In this document: positions 18,290-27,344 of the stretch, one piece after another
Layout of the letters: every line of letters starts with the position of its first letter
How positions within the stretch are numbered: the stretch's first letter is position 1
Assembly: GCF_023657595.1 (NCBI RefSeq)
Contig: NZ_CP098323.1
Location: 4,798,001-4,862,000 of the forward strand
DNA: 64,000 bases
DNA from: Cytobacillus firmus
GTDB taxonomy: Bacteria; Bacillota; Bacilli; Bacillales; Cytobacillaceae
Direction: 5' to 3'
Position numbers and translations under genes: made by a program
The notes under the pieces: model-generated
What the model was told of the DNA's origin: nothing
Databases searched by the model: none
Seen by the model: only the letters and a program-made list of their open reading frames with translations

Positions 18290-18315
18290 AAAAAACGGAG
18301 ACCGAGGTCCCCGTT
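18286..18315 (-). terminator. speB terminator
   Basis: Minus-strand stem AACGGGGACC / GGTCTCCGTT with a 2-base loop followed by eight T; its first bases overlap the speB stop. Confidence 0.88.
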
Positions 18316-19201
18316 ATTTTTTATTCACCCATCCCAGAATCATTTCCCGGATCAGTTTGCTGGCTGTGTTAGCCGTTTGTTCAGATGGGTCATAGATAGG
18401 CGCGACCTCAACAAGGTCAGCTCCCACAACGTTTACATCTGAATGGGCAATTTCATGGATAGAAGCAAGAAGCTCTCTTGATGTGATGCCGCCTGCGTCC
18501 ACTGTTCCAGTTCCCGGCGCATGGGCAGGATCCAGTACATCAATATCAATTGTTACATAGACTGGACGTCCGGCAAGCTTTGGAAGGATGTCCTTCAGTG
18601 GCTTATGCACTTCGAATTTGGAGATGTGCATGCCGACTTCCTTCGCCCACTGGAATTCTTCTTTCATGCCGGAACGGATGCCAAAAGAATAGACATTGCC
18701 TGGCCCAATCAGGTCAGCTGCTTTGCGGATTGGAGTTGAGTGGGATAATGGCTCCCCTTCATAATCCACACGAAGATCTGTATGGGCATCCATGTGGATA
18801 ATCGCCAGATCCGGATATTTTTTGTACATCGCTTTGATGACAGGCCAGGAAACCAGATGCTCTCCGCCCATGCCAAGCGGGAATTTACCCTCAGCCAGAA
18901 GCTGATCAATAAACTCTTCAATCATATCGATGCTTTTCTGCGGATTTCCGAATGGCAGCGGAATATCGCCGGCATCATAATATTTTACCTCTTCCAGCTC
19001 GCGGTCCAGGTATGGGCTGTACTCTTCAAGCCCGATGGACACTTCGCGGATGCGGGCAGGGCCGAAACGGGAACCCGGACGGTAGCTGACCGTCCAGTCC
19101 ATTGGCATGCCATAAATGACTGCTTCACTTTCCTCATAACTAGGATGGCTTTTAATAAACACATTGCCTGAATAGGCTTCATCAAAACGAACCAAGGTCA
19201 T
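18314..19201 (-). CDS. speB: Agmatinase
   Basis: 295-aa arginase-superfamily enzyme hydrolysing agmatine to putrescine and urea. Mn-binding motifs are all visible: GMGGEHLVSWP, DAHTDLR and DIDVLDPAHAPGTGTVDAGG. The product feeds spermidine synthase, encoded immediately upstream (51-bp gap with an intercistronic hairpin). Same speE-speB pair as in B. subtilis. Confidence 0.95.
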   Translation of the reverse strand: MTLVRFDEAYSGNVFIKSHPSYEESEAVIYGMPMDWTVSYRPGSRFGPARIREVSIGLEEYSPYLDRELEEVKYYDAGDIPLPFGNPQKSIDMIEEFIDQLLAEGKFPLGMGGEHLVSWPVIKAMYKKYPDLAIIHMDAHTDLRVDYEGEPLSHSTPIRKAADLIGPGNVYSFGIRSGMKEEFQWAKEVGMHISKFEVHKPLKDILPKLAGRPVYVTIDIDVLDPAHAPGTGTVDAGGITSRELLASIHEIAHSDVNVVGADLVEVAPIYDPSEQTANTASKLIREMILGWVNKK

Positions 19202-19225
19202 CCCTCACTTTTTATGTATTCAGGA

Positions 19226-19247
19226 AGGCTGCTCTGAGTAGCAGCCT
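19226..19247. other. Intercistronic hairpin between speE and speB
   Basis: AGGCTGCT / AGCAGCCT with a 6-base loop and no T-run; it probably acts on mRNA stability or partial attenuation rather than as a full terminator. Confidence 0.55.
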
Positions 19248-19252
19248 GTCCA

Positions 19253-20080
19253 TTACTTCACTAAGTCGGCAACAAACTTAGGCAACACGAATGCCGCTTT
19301 ATGCAGTTCTTTTGTATAGTATTTTGTTTCGATCTCATGGAAACGGTCTTCGCTTACTTCTAATGGATCGTATTTTTTAGAGCCGATTGTGAACGCCCAC
19401 ATGCCGCTTGGGTACGTAGGAATGTTGGCAGTGTAAAGACGGGTGATCGGGAAAATTTCTTTCACATCGCGCTGCACGTTGCGGATAAGGTCCGCTTTGA
19501 ACCAAGGGTTGTCAGACTGGGCCACGAAGATGCCGTCTTCTTTTAGAGCTTTAGAGATCCCGGCATAGAAGCCCTTAGTGAATAGGTTTACCGCAGGTCC
19601 TACCGGCTCAGTTGAGTCAACCATAATTACATCATACTCATTTTCGCTTTCCGCAATGTGCATGAAGCCATCGCCCACCTGTACATCTACGCGCGGGTCA
19701 TCAAGCTTGCCTGCAATCTCAGGAAGGAATTTCTTTGAGTACTCAATTACCTTTCCGTCGATATCTACAAGAGTCGCCTTTTTCACGCTTGGGTGCTTAA
19801 GGACTTCACGGATAACGCCTCCGTCCCCGCCGCCTACTACAAGTACGTTTTCAGGGTTTGGATGTGTGAACAAAGGAATGTGCGCAACCATTTCATGGTA
19901 CACAAATTCATCCTTGATTGAAGTCATAACCATGTCATCAAGAAGCAGCATATTGCCCCACTCTTCTGTTTCCACCATATCAAGCTTCTGGAATTCTGTC
20001 TGTTCTGTATGTAAAGTACGCTTCACCTTCATCGTAATGCCAAAGTTCTCTGTTTGTTTCTCTGTAAACCAAAGTCCCAT
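19253..20080 (-). CDS. speE: Spermidine synthase
   Basis: 275-aa aminopropyltransferase forming spermidine from putrescine and decarboxylated SAM. The [10 protein letters not shown] nucleotide-binding motif near residue 83, [17 protein letters not shown] and DSTEPVGPA (active-site Asp region) are diagnostic. The start [18 protein letters not shown] matches the family N-terminus and follows GGAAGGA; an in-frame ATG 17 codons upstream is not used. First gene of speE-speB. Confidence 0.96.
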   Translation of the reverse strand: MGLWFTEKQTENFGITMKVKRTLHTEQTEFQKLDMVETEEWGNMLLLDDMVMTSIKDEFVYHEMVAHIPLFTHPNPENVLVVGGGDGGVIREVLKHPSVKKATLVDIDGKVIEYSKKFLPEIAGKLDDPRVDVQVGDGFMHIAESENEYDVIMVDSTEPVGPAVNLFTKGFYAGISKALKEDGIFVAQSDNPWFKADLIRNVQRDVKEIFPITRLYTANIPTYPSGMWAFTIGSKKYDPLEVSEDRFHEIETKYYTKELHKAAFVLPKFVADLVK

Positions 20081-20337
20081 TCTTGAATCATTCCTTCCAT
20101 AAAAAAATGAATTATCACTAAAGAGCAGCAAAAAGCATTTTCATCTTTTATACTTCCCTAACATGCAAATAACAAACACAGAAAAAGTATAGATGAATCT
20201 AGCAAAATTGCAAGAAAAATTTCGCTTTTTAATAGAGAGATGTTTAAAATCGGACTCTTTTTTCAATACTAAAGTTATGTACTTATGCTTATTTTATTTT
20301 TCGCATTGCACTTAGAAAGATTCAGGGGGTGCCACAC

Positions 20338-22407
20338 TTGGAGTTAATGACCGATCAGCGATTCAGAAAAACAATGAAATATTTGCGTGCATTTCTCATT
20401 ATCAGCTTAATAGGAATGGCTTTAGCCGCTGTGATGATTGGGGGCATTCTGGTATATGCCAAAATCCTGGGACCGCCGCCGCTCGCTGTTCCGCAGTCGA
20501 CTTTATTTTTCTCTGAGGATGGCACTGTGATTGGAGAAAGCCACAACGGGCAAAAGCGCTACTGGGCACCTCTTGATGATATCAGCCCGCTTCTGGTTGA
20601 TGCGACGGTTTCGATTGAGGATAAAAATTTCTTCGAACACAATGGCTTTGATTATAAAAGAATTGCCGGCGCCGCTCTCGCTGACCTCAAAGCAATGGCT
20701 AAGGTTCAGGGCGCCAGCACCATCAGCCAGCAGTATGCCCGCAACCTGTTTCTCGAGCACGAAAAAACCTGGAAGCGGAAGCTGCTTGAAGCTTTTTATA
20801 CCATAAGGCTTGAGATGAATTATACAAAGAAGGAAATTCTTGAAGGCTATTTAAATACGATTTATTACGGCAATGGAGCTTATGGCGCTCAGGCAGCAAG
20901 CCAGTTTTATTTCGGGAAGGATGCCAAAGAGCTTACATTGTCTGAGGCGTCCATTTTATCCGGAATCCCTAAAGGGCCAGGCATTTATTCGCCATTCGCA
21001 TCAGCGGAAAAAGCAGCACAGCGGCAGAGGGTGATTCTGCAGACCATGGTGAAAAACGGGATGGTCAGTCAAAAGGAGGCGGATCTTGCTGCCGCAGAGG
21101 AGCTTGAGCTGGTCGGGGAGCACATGCACCCGAGAGCGAAAACGGCCCCCTATTTCCAGGATGCGGTCCGCAATGCTCTTAAAACGCAGCTGAAGCTGGA
21201 TGACCGGACCATTGAATTGGGCGGATTGAAAGTTTATACCACTTTGGATCTGAAGGAACAGGAAATCGCGGAAGAAACAGTAGATAAGATGATTTCACAA
21301 GACTCGGAGATTCAGGTCGGAGTTGTGGCCATGAATCCGAAAAACGGCTACGTCAAGGCGATGGTCGGCGGCCGGGATTATGAGGAAAGTCCCTTTAACC
21401 GGGCAGTCCAGGCCGTCAGGCAGCCGGGATCGACGATCAAGCCGCTGCTTTATTACGCAGCATTGGAGCAGGGATTCACCCCTTCCACTCCAATCCGCAG
21501 CGAGCAGACGACGTTCCGCTTTGAAGACGGCACACCGGACTACACACCGCATAATTTCAACAGCAAATATGCGGATGATGAGATCACCATGGCCCAGGCC
21601 CTGGCTTTATCTGACAATGTATATGCAGTGAAGACCCACTTATTTTTAGGAGAAGAGACGCTTGTCAATACAGCCAAGAAATTTGGCATCACTTCTAAAA
21701 TGGCGAAGGTTCCTTCCCTGGCACTCGGCACATCGGGTATGAGAGTCATTGAGCTGGCTAATGCCTACAGCATGTTTGCTAACGGCGGGAAAAAGGTATC
21801 GCCGGTGCTGATTAAGCGAGTGGAAAATCATAAAGGCGAAGTCATTTACGAGCAGGAGCCATTCCAGATGAAGGTTCTGAAGCCTGATCTCGCCTTCGTC
21901 ATGACCCATATGATGACGGGAATCTTTGACCGGAAGCTGAACGGCTATGCCCAGGTAACCGGCAGCACCGTTATCAATGATATGACCCGCCCGTATGCAG
22001 GCAAGTCGGGCTCAACCGAAACGGACAGCTGGATGGCAGGCTTTACACCTCAACTGGTTACTGCAGTATGGACCGGCTATGACAAAGGCCAGGTCATTAC
22101 AAAAACCGTTGAAAAAACGTATGCCAAAAACATTTGGATCCGGTTTATGGAAGAAGCCCATAAAGGGAAGCCGGCCAAGGAATTCAAAGCACCCAAAGGC
22201 ACAGCCGGCATCTACATCGACCCGGCCAACGGAAAAATAGCCGGGGAAAACTGCCCCGTCAAGCGCCTTACCTACTTCGCAGAAGGCACAGAACCAGCGG
22301 AATACTGTACAGACCACCTGAACCACAAAAAAGAGGAAAAGTCAGAGCAGCCTGAAAAGAAGCCGGAGACACCTTGGTATAAGAAACTGTTCCGGTGGGC
22401 TTCGTGA
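20338..22407 (+). CDS. pbpG: Class A penicillin-binding protein (PbpG / PBP2d-like)
   Basis: About 689-aa bifunctional peptidoglycan synthase. One N-terminal membrane anchor (residues ~18-42); a transglycosylase domain with EDKNFFEHNGFD, GASTISQQYARN, RKLLEAFYTIRLE and LNTIYYGNGAYGAQAAS; a transpeptidase domain with active-site S-T-I-K (RQPGSTIKP), SDN and KSGSTETDSW. The start is likely TTG at 20338, 8 bases after AGGGGG; GTG at 20329 is too close to it. Synteny with speE and ywhD identifies it as the ywhE/pbpG orthologue, a sporulation-linked PBP in B. subtilis. A Lys/Glu-rich tail ends the protein. Confidence 0.93.
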   Translation: MELMTDQRFRKTMKYLRAFLIISLIGMALAAVMIGGILVYAKILGPPPLAVPQSTLFFSEDGTVIGESHNGQKRYWAPLDDISPLLVDATVSIEDKNFFEHNGFDYKRIAGAALADLKAMAKVQGASTISQQYARNLFLEHEKTWKRKLLEAFYTIRLEMNYTKKEILEGYLNTIYYGNGAYGAQAASQFYFGKDAKELTLSEASILSGIPKGPGIYSPFASAEKAAQRQRVILQTMVKNGMVSQKEADLAAAEELELVGEHMHPRAKTAPYFQDAVRNALKTQLKLDDRTIELGGLKVYTTLDLKEQEIAEETVDKMISQDSEIQVGVVAMNPKNGYVKAMVGGRDYEESPFNRAVQAVRQPGSTIKPLLYYAALEQGFTPSTPIRSEQTTFRFEDGTPDYTPHNFNSKYADDEITMAQALALSDNVYAVKTHLFLGEETLVNTAKKFGITSKMAKVPSLALGTSGMRVIELANAYSMFANGGKKVSPVLIKRVENHKGEVIYEQEPFQMKVLKPDLAFVMTHMMTGIFDRKLNGYAQVTGSTVINDMTRPYAGKSGSTETDSWMAGFTPQLVTAVWTGYDKGQVITKTVEKTYAKNIWIRFMEEAHKGKPAKEFKAPKGTAGIYIDPANGKIAGENCPVKRLTYFAEGTEPAEYCTDHLNHKKEEKSEQPEKKPETPWYKKLFRWAS

Positions 22408-22430
22408 CACACCTTAATAAATAAAAAATG

Positions 22431-22463
22431 AAAAACCCCGGGGTCCGAATCCCGGGGTTTTTC
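22431..22463 (+). terminator. pbpG terminator
   Basis: ACCCCGGG / CCCGGGGT stem flanked by A5 and T5, so it can serve both directions. Confidence 0.9.
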
Positions 22464-22590
22464 GTGTCCTAGTGCTATACTGTGCCTTCACACTGTTAAT
22501 TAGTTTACTTTTTTTACGGGAATTGTACAAGTAGTTAGAAAATCACGTCAAAAAAATGTCACAATTTCGTCACAAAATTAGACTTTTTTT

Positions 22591-23103
22591 CTAAATGGCT
22601 TGTAAATCTGTTTTTAGCTGTTCCGCCGATCTTTCCCACATGCCTGCGTCATGGTTTTTCAGGAAATCGGCCAGCACCTTCTTGGATTTCCCGTCCATAT
22701 GATCCACGATGATATGTCTTTTAATCGATTTATCCATGCGGTTCACATGCTCGGGCAGCGATTTGTAGCCCCGGCGAATCTCCCTGTCGACCGTCATTTC
22801 GCAGGCCGTAACGCCTGCATAGTAGGCGCCTCCCTCTTTACGGTCAATAGTAATCCAAATCAGCCAGTACGGTTTTCCGTTTGGCACTTCCTCTTTGCTT
22901 TTCAAAAACTTGATGCCTTTTTCCACTGGACTGCGCGCATGCATGGCACCCACTTCAATAGACGCCTCCCCGGCATCCACATCAATGATGACCGGTGTCA
23001 CATTATCAAGGCTCAGAGTCCCGACCCCGAATCCGCCATGTCCATCTGTCGGGTCGCTCTTGATAATATTAAAATCGACTTTCTTTTTCTTTTTTTCTTC
23101 CAT
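22591..23103 (-). CDS. ywhD: YwhD family protein
   Basis: 170-aa conserved Bacillaceae protein of unknown function, recognisable by KVDFNIIKSDPTDGHGGFG, GAMHARSPVEKGIKFL and HIIVDHMDGKSKKVLADFL. No signal peptide or membrane helix; a Lys-rich start (MEEKKKKKVDF). ATG at 23103 is preferred over GTG at 23109 because GGAGGAC lies 7 bases before it. It follows ywhC closely (37 bp) on the same strand. Confidence 0.88.
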   Translation of the reverse strand: MEEKKKKKVDFNIIKSDPTDGHGGFGVGTLSLDNVTPVIIDVDAGEASIEVGAMHARSPVEKGIKFLKSKEEVPNGKPYWLIWITIDRKEGGAYYAGVTACEMTVDREIRRGYKSLPEHVNRMDKSIKRHIIVDHMDGKSKKVLADFLKNHDAGMWERSAEQLKTDLQAI

Positions 23104-23140
23104 CTTCACGTCCTCCTATGCAAGTACTGGATTCTTCTTA

Positions 23141-23800
23141 TTATGTCATAAATAATTCATAGAAAAAATCATTTAGGCCGCTCGCCAGAACCGGCAATAC
23201 GGTGTTAAAAATCGGCTGGATGGTGTATTGATCCAGCGGGGTAATGACAAGAATCAGAAAAATAACGGAGCCATATGCCTCAAACCGGGTCATTTTCGGA
23301 CGAATATGGGCCGGCGCCAAATCCTCAATAATTCTGTAGCCATCGAGCGGCGGAAACGGCAGCAGGTTGAATACAAACAGCACTAAATTCAGCTGAATAA
23401 AGATATTCAGGAAATCTGCCACAAACGCTGGAAACGAAGCTGCGAGACCGGTTCCGGCAAGGGCATACCAGATGAAAAAGCCCAGAACAGCCATTACCAG
23501 ATTGGATATCGGTCCCGCAATGGAGACAGAGATCCCGGCAAGCCTCGGATTCTTGAAAAAGAAGCGGTTGACCGGTACAGGCCTGGCCCATCCGAAACCG
23601 GCAATAAAAATCAGGATCGTCCCAATCGGATCCAGATGCTGCATGGGATTTAACGTTAACCTTCCCTGGTTTTTTGCAGTGGAATCCCCAAACTTATAAG
23701 CCATATAGGCGTGGGCAAATTCATGAACCGTAAAGGCAATCATCAATGTTACCGCCACATAGGGAATCTCCCTGAGAGAAAACGCCAAAAATTGTTCCAA
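23141..23800 (-). CDS. ywhC: Site-2-protease-family membrane metalloprotease YwhC
   Basis: 219-aa integral membrane protein of peptidase family M50. Zinc motif HEFAHAYMAYKFGD (HExxH type) at residues ~26-39 and the second motif FNLLPFPPLDGYRI near residue 145 are both intact, with about five hydrophobic segments. Start TTG at 23800, spaced 9 bases from GGGAG. Substrate unknown. The probable ywhC-ywhD operon agrees with B. subtilis order. Confidence 0.9.
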   Translation of the reverse strand: MEQFLAFSLREIPYVAVTLMIAFTVHEFAHAYMAYKFGDSTAKNQGRLTLNPMQHLDPIGTILIFIAGFGWARPVPVNRFFFKNPRLAGISVSIAGPISNLVMAVLGFFIWYALAGTGLAASFPAFVADFLNIFIQLNLVLFVFNLLPFPPLDGYRIIEDLAPAHIRPKMTRFEAYGSVIFLILVITPLDQYTIQPIFNTVLPVLASGLNDFFYELFMT

Positions 23801-23984
23801 AAGCCAAAACTCCCTCTCCTGCCGGCTAAAAAAGCCAGGCTTTATTTATACATACTATGTAGGAAAAGCCGCTGCTATTTACCTAAAAGTATACATGAAC
23901 GCCTGGTCAAAGGGAATCAGGCTTGCACATTGCAGGAAAAAGTGGAAAAATACAAACAAGCATACATAATGAGGAGGAAAAGAA

Positions 23985-24170
23985 ATGCCATACGTAACCG
24001 TGAAAATGCTTGAAGGCCGTACTGAGGAACAGAAAAAAGCACTCGCTGAAAAAGTAACAGCGGCCGTCAGTGAAACAACTGGAGCACCAGAAGACAAAAT
24101 CGTCGTATTTATCGAAGAAATGGCCAAAAATCACTATGCTGTCGGCGGAAAACGCTTAAGCGACCAGTAA
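23985..24170 (+). CDS. ywhB: 4-oxalocrotonate tautomerase family protein YwhB
   Basis: 61-aa tautomerase subunit. After removal of Met, Pro1 (PYVTVKMLEGRT) is the catalytic base; EQKKALAEKVTAAVSETTG is the family helix. Such enzymes assemble as hexamers and act on 2-hydroxymuconate-like enols; the natural substrate here is unknown. Strong GAGGAGG site. Monocistronic, with its own terminator. Confidence 0.92.
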   Translation: MPYVTVKMLEGRTEEQKKALAEKVTAAVSETTGAPEDKIVVFIEEMAKNHYAVGGKRLSDQ

Positions 24171-24180
24171 AATTGCGTAA

Positions 24181-24217
24181 AAAGAGGCAGTTTCCTATAA
24201 CGGAGACTGCCTTTTTT
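24181..24217 (+). terminator. ywhB terminator
   Basis: GGCAGTTTCC / GGAGACTGCC stem followed by six T, starting 15 bp after the stop codon. Confidence 0.88.
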
Positions 24218-24245
24218 ATGAGTTTTTGCATAATGAGCGGTTTTA

Positions 24246-24440
24246 TTTGCGGATAGCACGATTTTACTTGCGGATAAAAAAATATATTTGCGCATAGCAC
24301 GGTTTTACTTTCGCATAAAAAATTTCTGTGCACATAGCCGGAATTTATGTGCACATAGCACAAATTTCTGTGCACATAATAATTTTTCTGTGCGCACAGC
24401 CCAATTTCAGCGCGCATAATACTATTTATGTGCGGTAAGA
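24246..24440. repeat. Phased word array C (~21-bp spacing, TTGCGGATA / TGTGCACATA words)
   Basis: Lies between the convergent genes ywhB and ywgA. Words TTGCGGATA, TTGCGCATA and TGTGCACATA recur about every 20-21 bp (word cores near 24251, 24272, 24292, 24313, 24333, 24354, 24375, 24395, 24415, 24434). The first four alternate GATAGCACG with GATAAAAAA, again giving a 42-bp pair. The word drifts from TTGCGGATA on the left to the palindrome TGTGCACA in the middle. Confidence 0.8.
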
Positions 24441-24457
24441 CTCTTTCAGCAAAAAAC

Positions 24458-24487
24458 AAAGCCGGGCACTCAATGCAGCCCGGCTTT
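24458..24487 (-). terminator. ywgA terminator
   Basis: AAAGCCGGGC / GCCCGGCTTT with a 10-base loop followed by GTTTTTT on the minus strand; the stem overlaps the last codons of ywgA. Confidence 0.88.
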
Positions 24488-24979
24488 TTCTCTTAAGCTT
24501 TCAATATATTGATACGCCTGTTCCACTTCTTCATCCGTGTAGCGCTGTTTGCTTTTCAGGGTAAAGACTTTTTCTTTCACTTCTTCCTTAGGCAGGTCAT
24601 TGAAATATAGGACCGTTGAGACGAGTTCAAGGAATCTGGCATTCTGGCCGTTCATATCGAGCAGGCATTCCTGGAGGCTCGGCATATCGACTGTGTTGAT
24701 GCCCAAAAATTCCTTGCCGGTTTCAGTAAGCGTATAGCGATACTGATAGTAACCGCCCTTTTTTTCCTTTACTTCGTTTAAAAATCCCATGTTGCAAAGC
24801 TCTTCGACCCTTAGTGTCAATTCTTCCGAATATGGCCCGTAAAAGTGAAATTGAAATCTTTCCTGAAAGGGAAAGGCGATGTTCTTGGCGATATAAATCA
24901 TTTTCTGCAGCTTTTTCCGTCCCACGATTTCTTCAGAGACTGCAATGGCGTGCATTAGTTTGGCGTGATCCTTTAACAA
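24470..24979 (-). CDS. ywgA: YwgA family protein
   Basis: 169-aa cytoplasmic protein of unknown function. Recognisable by KLMHAIAVSEEIVGRKKLQKMIYIAKN and FHFYGPYSEELTLRVEELC, a winged-helix-like pattern (GPYSEEL also occurs in SocA/YwgA-type proteins). Start TTG. Position between ywhB and ywfO matches B. subtilis. It is 41 bp after ywfO on the same strand and likely co-transcribed. Confidence 0.85.
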   Translation of the reverse strand: MLKDHAKLMHAIAVSEEIVGRKKLQKMIYIAKNIAFPFQERFQFHFYGPYSEELTLRVEELCNMGFLNEVKEKKGGYYQYRYTLTETGKEFLGINTVDMPSLQECLLDMNGQNARFLELVSTVLYFNDLPKEEVKEKVFTLKSKQRYTDEEVEQAYQYIESLREKAGLH

Positions 24980-25020
24980 AGCTCTTCATCTCCTACTCCG
25001 TTTTTTCCCGTATCTATGTT

Positions 25021-26322
25021 TTAGTCAATTTCCAGCAGCATTTTAATCTGCTTTTTAATGTTTGGCTTTTTACTGTCGTCTGCAATAAAATCAGCCGGAA
25101 AGTACAGCTTATGATCCGTTCGGCGTTTCCCGGAAATAGCATCTACGATCTCTGATTCACGGGAAAGCTCGCGGATATCCCCATTTTTCAGCAGCAGATG
25201 AATCGGCAATCTTTCTTCTTCCTCCCCCGGACGGTAAAAGTCATAAGGCAAATCAGATGAAGAATCGACGACCAGGTAATATTCAGGATCCATGCCTGCC
25301 TTTTTAAACAATGCCGACAGCTCGGCCAGCTTCTTGTATTCTTTCGCCGGGTCGAATTCCACGTATTTATATAAATTCCTGTCCATAAAGCGGCAGCAGA
25401 GATCCTTTAGAATCGGATCTTCTTCTTCCTGCCACATCTGAAAATAATAAAGAATAATAGCTTCATCAAGCTTTATATAATCCTCAAGAGTGATCTCCCC
25501 ATTGAATAAAGAATAAAAATGGATTGGATCATATTTGAATTTGTATTTCTGTTCATGCAGATCTTTTGCGCGATGCAGGATTTTCGTCAGGATGACCTCT
25601 GCACTCCGGGTAACCGGGTGAAAATACACCTGCCAGTACATCTGATAGCGGCTCATTATGTAATCCTCAACGGCATGCATCCCGCTCTGCTTAATCACGA
25701 CCTGATCTTCCCGCGGCCTCATGACACGCAGGATCCGCTCCATGTCAAAATGGCCATAGCTGACACCGGTAAAATAAGCGTCCCGCTGCAGATAATCCAT
25801 CCGGTCCGCATCAATCTGGCTGGAAATCAGGCTGACGACCAGCTTATTTTTAGATGTTTTGGCAATCACATCCGCCACTTTCTGCGGAAAATCGGCACTT
25901 ACTCTTGTAAGCACATGATGGACCTCGGTGTCTCCGAGAATGATCGCCCTCGTATAATGTTCATGATCCAGGTCGAATACTTTTTCAAAAGAGTGCGAGA
26001 ACGGACCGTGCCCCAAATCGTGGAGAAGTGCCGCGCATAAAGTCAGGATGCGATCTTCTTCATCCCATTCCGGCCTTCCCAAAAAGACATCATCGGAAAT
26101 GCGGCGCACAATCTCGTAAACTCCGAGCGAGTGATTAAAGCGGCTATGCTCAGCACCATGGAAGGTTAAATAAGTTGTCCCGAGCTGCTTAATTCTTCTG
26201 AGACGCTGAAACTCTTTTGTCCCGATTAAATCCCAGATGACTCTGTCCCTGACGTGTATGTACCGATGAACGGGGTCTTTGAATACTTTTTCCTCATTTA
26301 ACTTTTCCGCTGAATATGCCAT
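25021..26322 (-). CDS. ywfO: HD-domain phosphohydrolase YwfO
   Basis: 433-aa HD-superfamily hydrolase. EHSRFNHSLGVYEI near residue 50 and LLHDLGHGPFSHSFE near residue 95 provide metal-binding His and Asp residues; the layout resembles dGTPase-like proteins. B. subtilis YwfO belongs to this group, and its physiological nucleotide is not certain to me. Start MAYSAEKLN (26322) follows GGAGGG; an upstream in-frame start is rejected. Confidence 0.88.
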   Translation of the reverse strand: MAYSAEKLNEEKVFKDPVHRYIHVRDRVIWDLIGTKEFQRLRRIKQLGTTYLTFHGAEHSRFNHSLGVYEIVRRISDDVFLGRPEWDEEDRILTLCAALLHDLGHGPFSHSFEKVFDLDHEHYTRAIILGDTEVHHVLTRVSADFPQKVADVIAKTSKNKLVVSLISSQIDADRMDYLQRDAYFTGVSYGHFDMERILRVMRPREDQVVIKQSGMHAVEDYIMSRYQMYWQVYFHPVTRSAEVILTKILHRAKDLHEQKYKFKYDPIHFYSLFNGEITLEDYIKLDEAIILYYFQMWQEEEDPILKDLCCRFMDRNLYKYVEFDPAKEYKKLAELSALFKKAGMDPEYYLVVDSSSDLPYDFYRPGEEEERLPIHLLLKNGDIRELSRESEIVDAISGKRRTDHKLYFPADFIADDSKKPNIKKQIKMLLEID

Positions 26323-26567
26323 TCCGTACCCTCCGCTTTTCCTGTTTCCACGCACGCCGAACCTGTTGTTCCCAATTTCTGGCGTATACTTATTATATCC
26401 CGATTATAGTGTCAATTCATCACAAAATTCACCGTTTTTCATGGCTGTTCGACAGAAACCGCGATACATCAATCATCTGGCCAAGAAATATTTTTCGACT
26501 TTTCCAAAAACAATATTGCCTCCTAAGTCTATTTACCAATCAGGGTTAAATCATAAACTCAGGCAAA

Positions 26568-26610
26568 AAATAAAATCACCGCAGGACAGGAGTCAGGGTG
26601 ATCTTTATTT
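26568..26610. terminator. Possible bidirectional hairpin
   Basis: AAATAAAATCACC / GGTGATCTTTATTT with a one-base bulge and 16-base loop, in the gap between ywfO and the DUF1450 gene. AT-rich arms give weak T-runs both ways. Confidence 0.4.
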
Positions 26611-26640
26611 ACGACTATGTATAAAATTTTGAACGTCGAT

Positions 26641-26767
26641 AACTGTCCAGCTCCAGGCGCCATCGGCTCGAGGTCATAAGCCAATCCGTCTAAAAGGTTA
26701 AAGAACAACCTTTCAGTCGGCTCGTCTTATGCTTGTCGCCGATAGGCGGGCGCCTTACGCTTTTCTT
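26641..26767 (-). repeat. Dispersed repeat family 2, copy 2 (minus orientation)
   Basis: Reverse-complement member: on the minus strand it begins AAGAAAAGCGTAAGGCGCC at the stop codon of the DUF1450 gene and ends GGCGCCTGGAGCTGGACAG. The centre differs from other copies (an internal hairpin AAAGGTT...AACCTTT). Together with the hairpin at 26568 this is all I see in the 443-bp gap. Confidence 0.8.
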
Positions 26768-26987
26768 ATTTCAGCTTTTTATTAATTTTCTCCATCAATT
26801 CCTCTTCCGTCAGTGCGGCAAGGGGACGGTTATTGACGAAAGCAAATGTTTTTTTGCGGCCTGGTCCGCAATAGGACTGGCAGCCGACATCAATTTTTGC
26901 TTCTGGATCTATTTCTTTTAATCGCGGTACCAATGTCTTCAGATTTACTGCCTGACAATCGTCGCAAACACGGAATTCGTTTGCCAT
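26766..26987 (-). CDS. DUF1450 family small protein
   Basis: 73-aa protein with CDDCQAVN near the N-terminus and [23 protein letters not shown] in the middle; four Cys as C-x2-C and C-x3-C suggest a metal or redox site. It is in the DUF1450 (YuzB-like) family of unknown function. The stop codon is touched by a family 2 repeat. The ribosome site is weak (GAAG). Confidence 0.82.
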   Translation of the reverse strand: MANEFRVCDDCQAVNLKTLVPRLKEIDPEAKIDVGCQSYCGPGRKKTFAFVNNRPLAALTEEELMEKINKKLK

Positions 26988-27344
26988 CTTCGTACAACCC
27001 TTTCTGCGGTCAATCTTTTATATAATCCCGGCGCTATTTGGCCTGAGTATCTTCTTCGTTAAAGCATGTCCGCTGCACGGCATTCCTATTCAAAGTAAAG
27101 GACTGCCCTGCCCAACTGCTACAGGCTATTTTAAAACTATTCGACCTTCATTGCAAGCTGTAATCATTAACTTGGGTGGTGAATCTTAGTAAACTTCACA
27201 AAACTGCCATACGTATCTAGCGAAAATAAAATTTTTAAAATAATCTACTATCCTTTTAATCACCTTTGTATAAAATCTGCCAGGTTTGTCCATCCTTTAA
27301 CTAAGGCAACAGCAAAAAGTAATCATTTAGGGAGTTGAGGTTAT
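26988..27344. other. Divergent intergenic region, no gene seen
   Basis: 357 bp between the DUF1450 gene (minus) and rsfA (plus). AT-rich, must contain both promoters, but I could not find a convincing -35/-10 or sigma-F pair. No repeat, RNA gene or small coding frame with a ribosome site was found. Confidence 0.5.

Noticed and set aside
17896..18313. Transposase remnant in the repeat-rich gap
   Set aside because: Neither strand shows a recognisable transposase motif; the sequence is explained by nested non-coding repeats.
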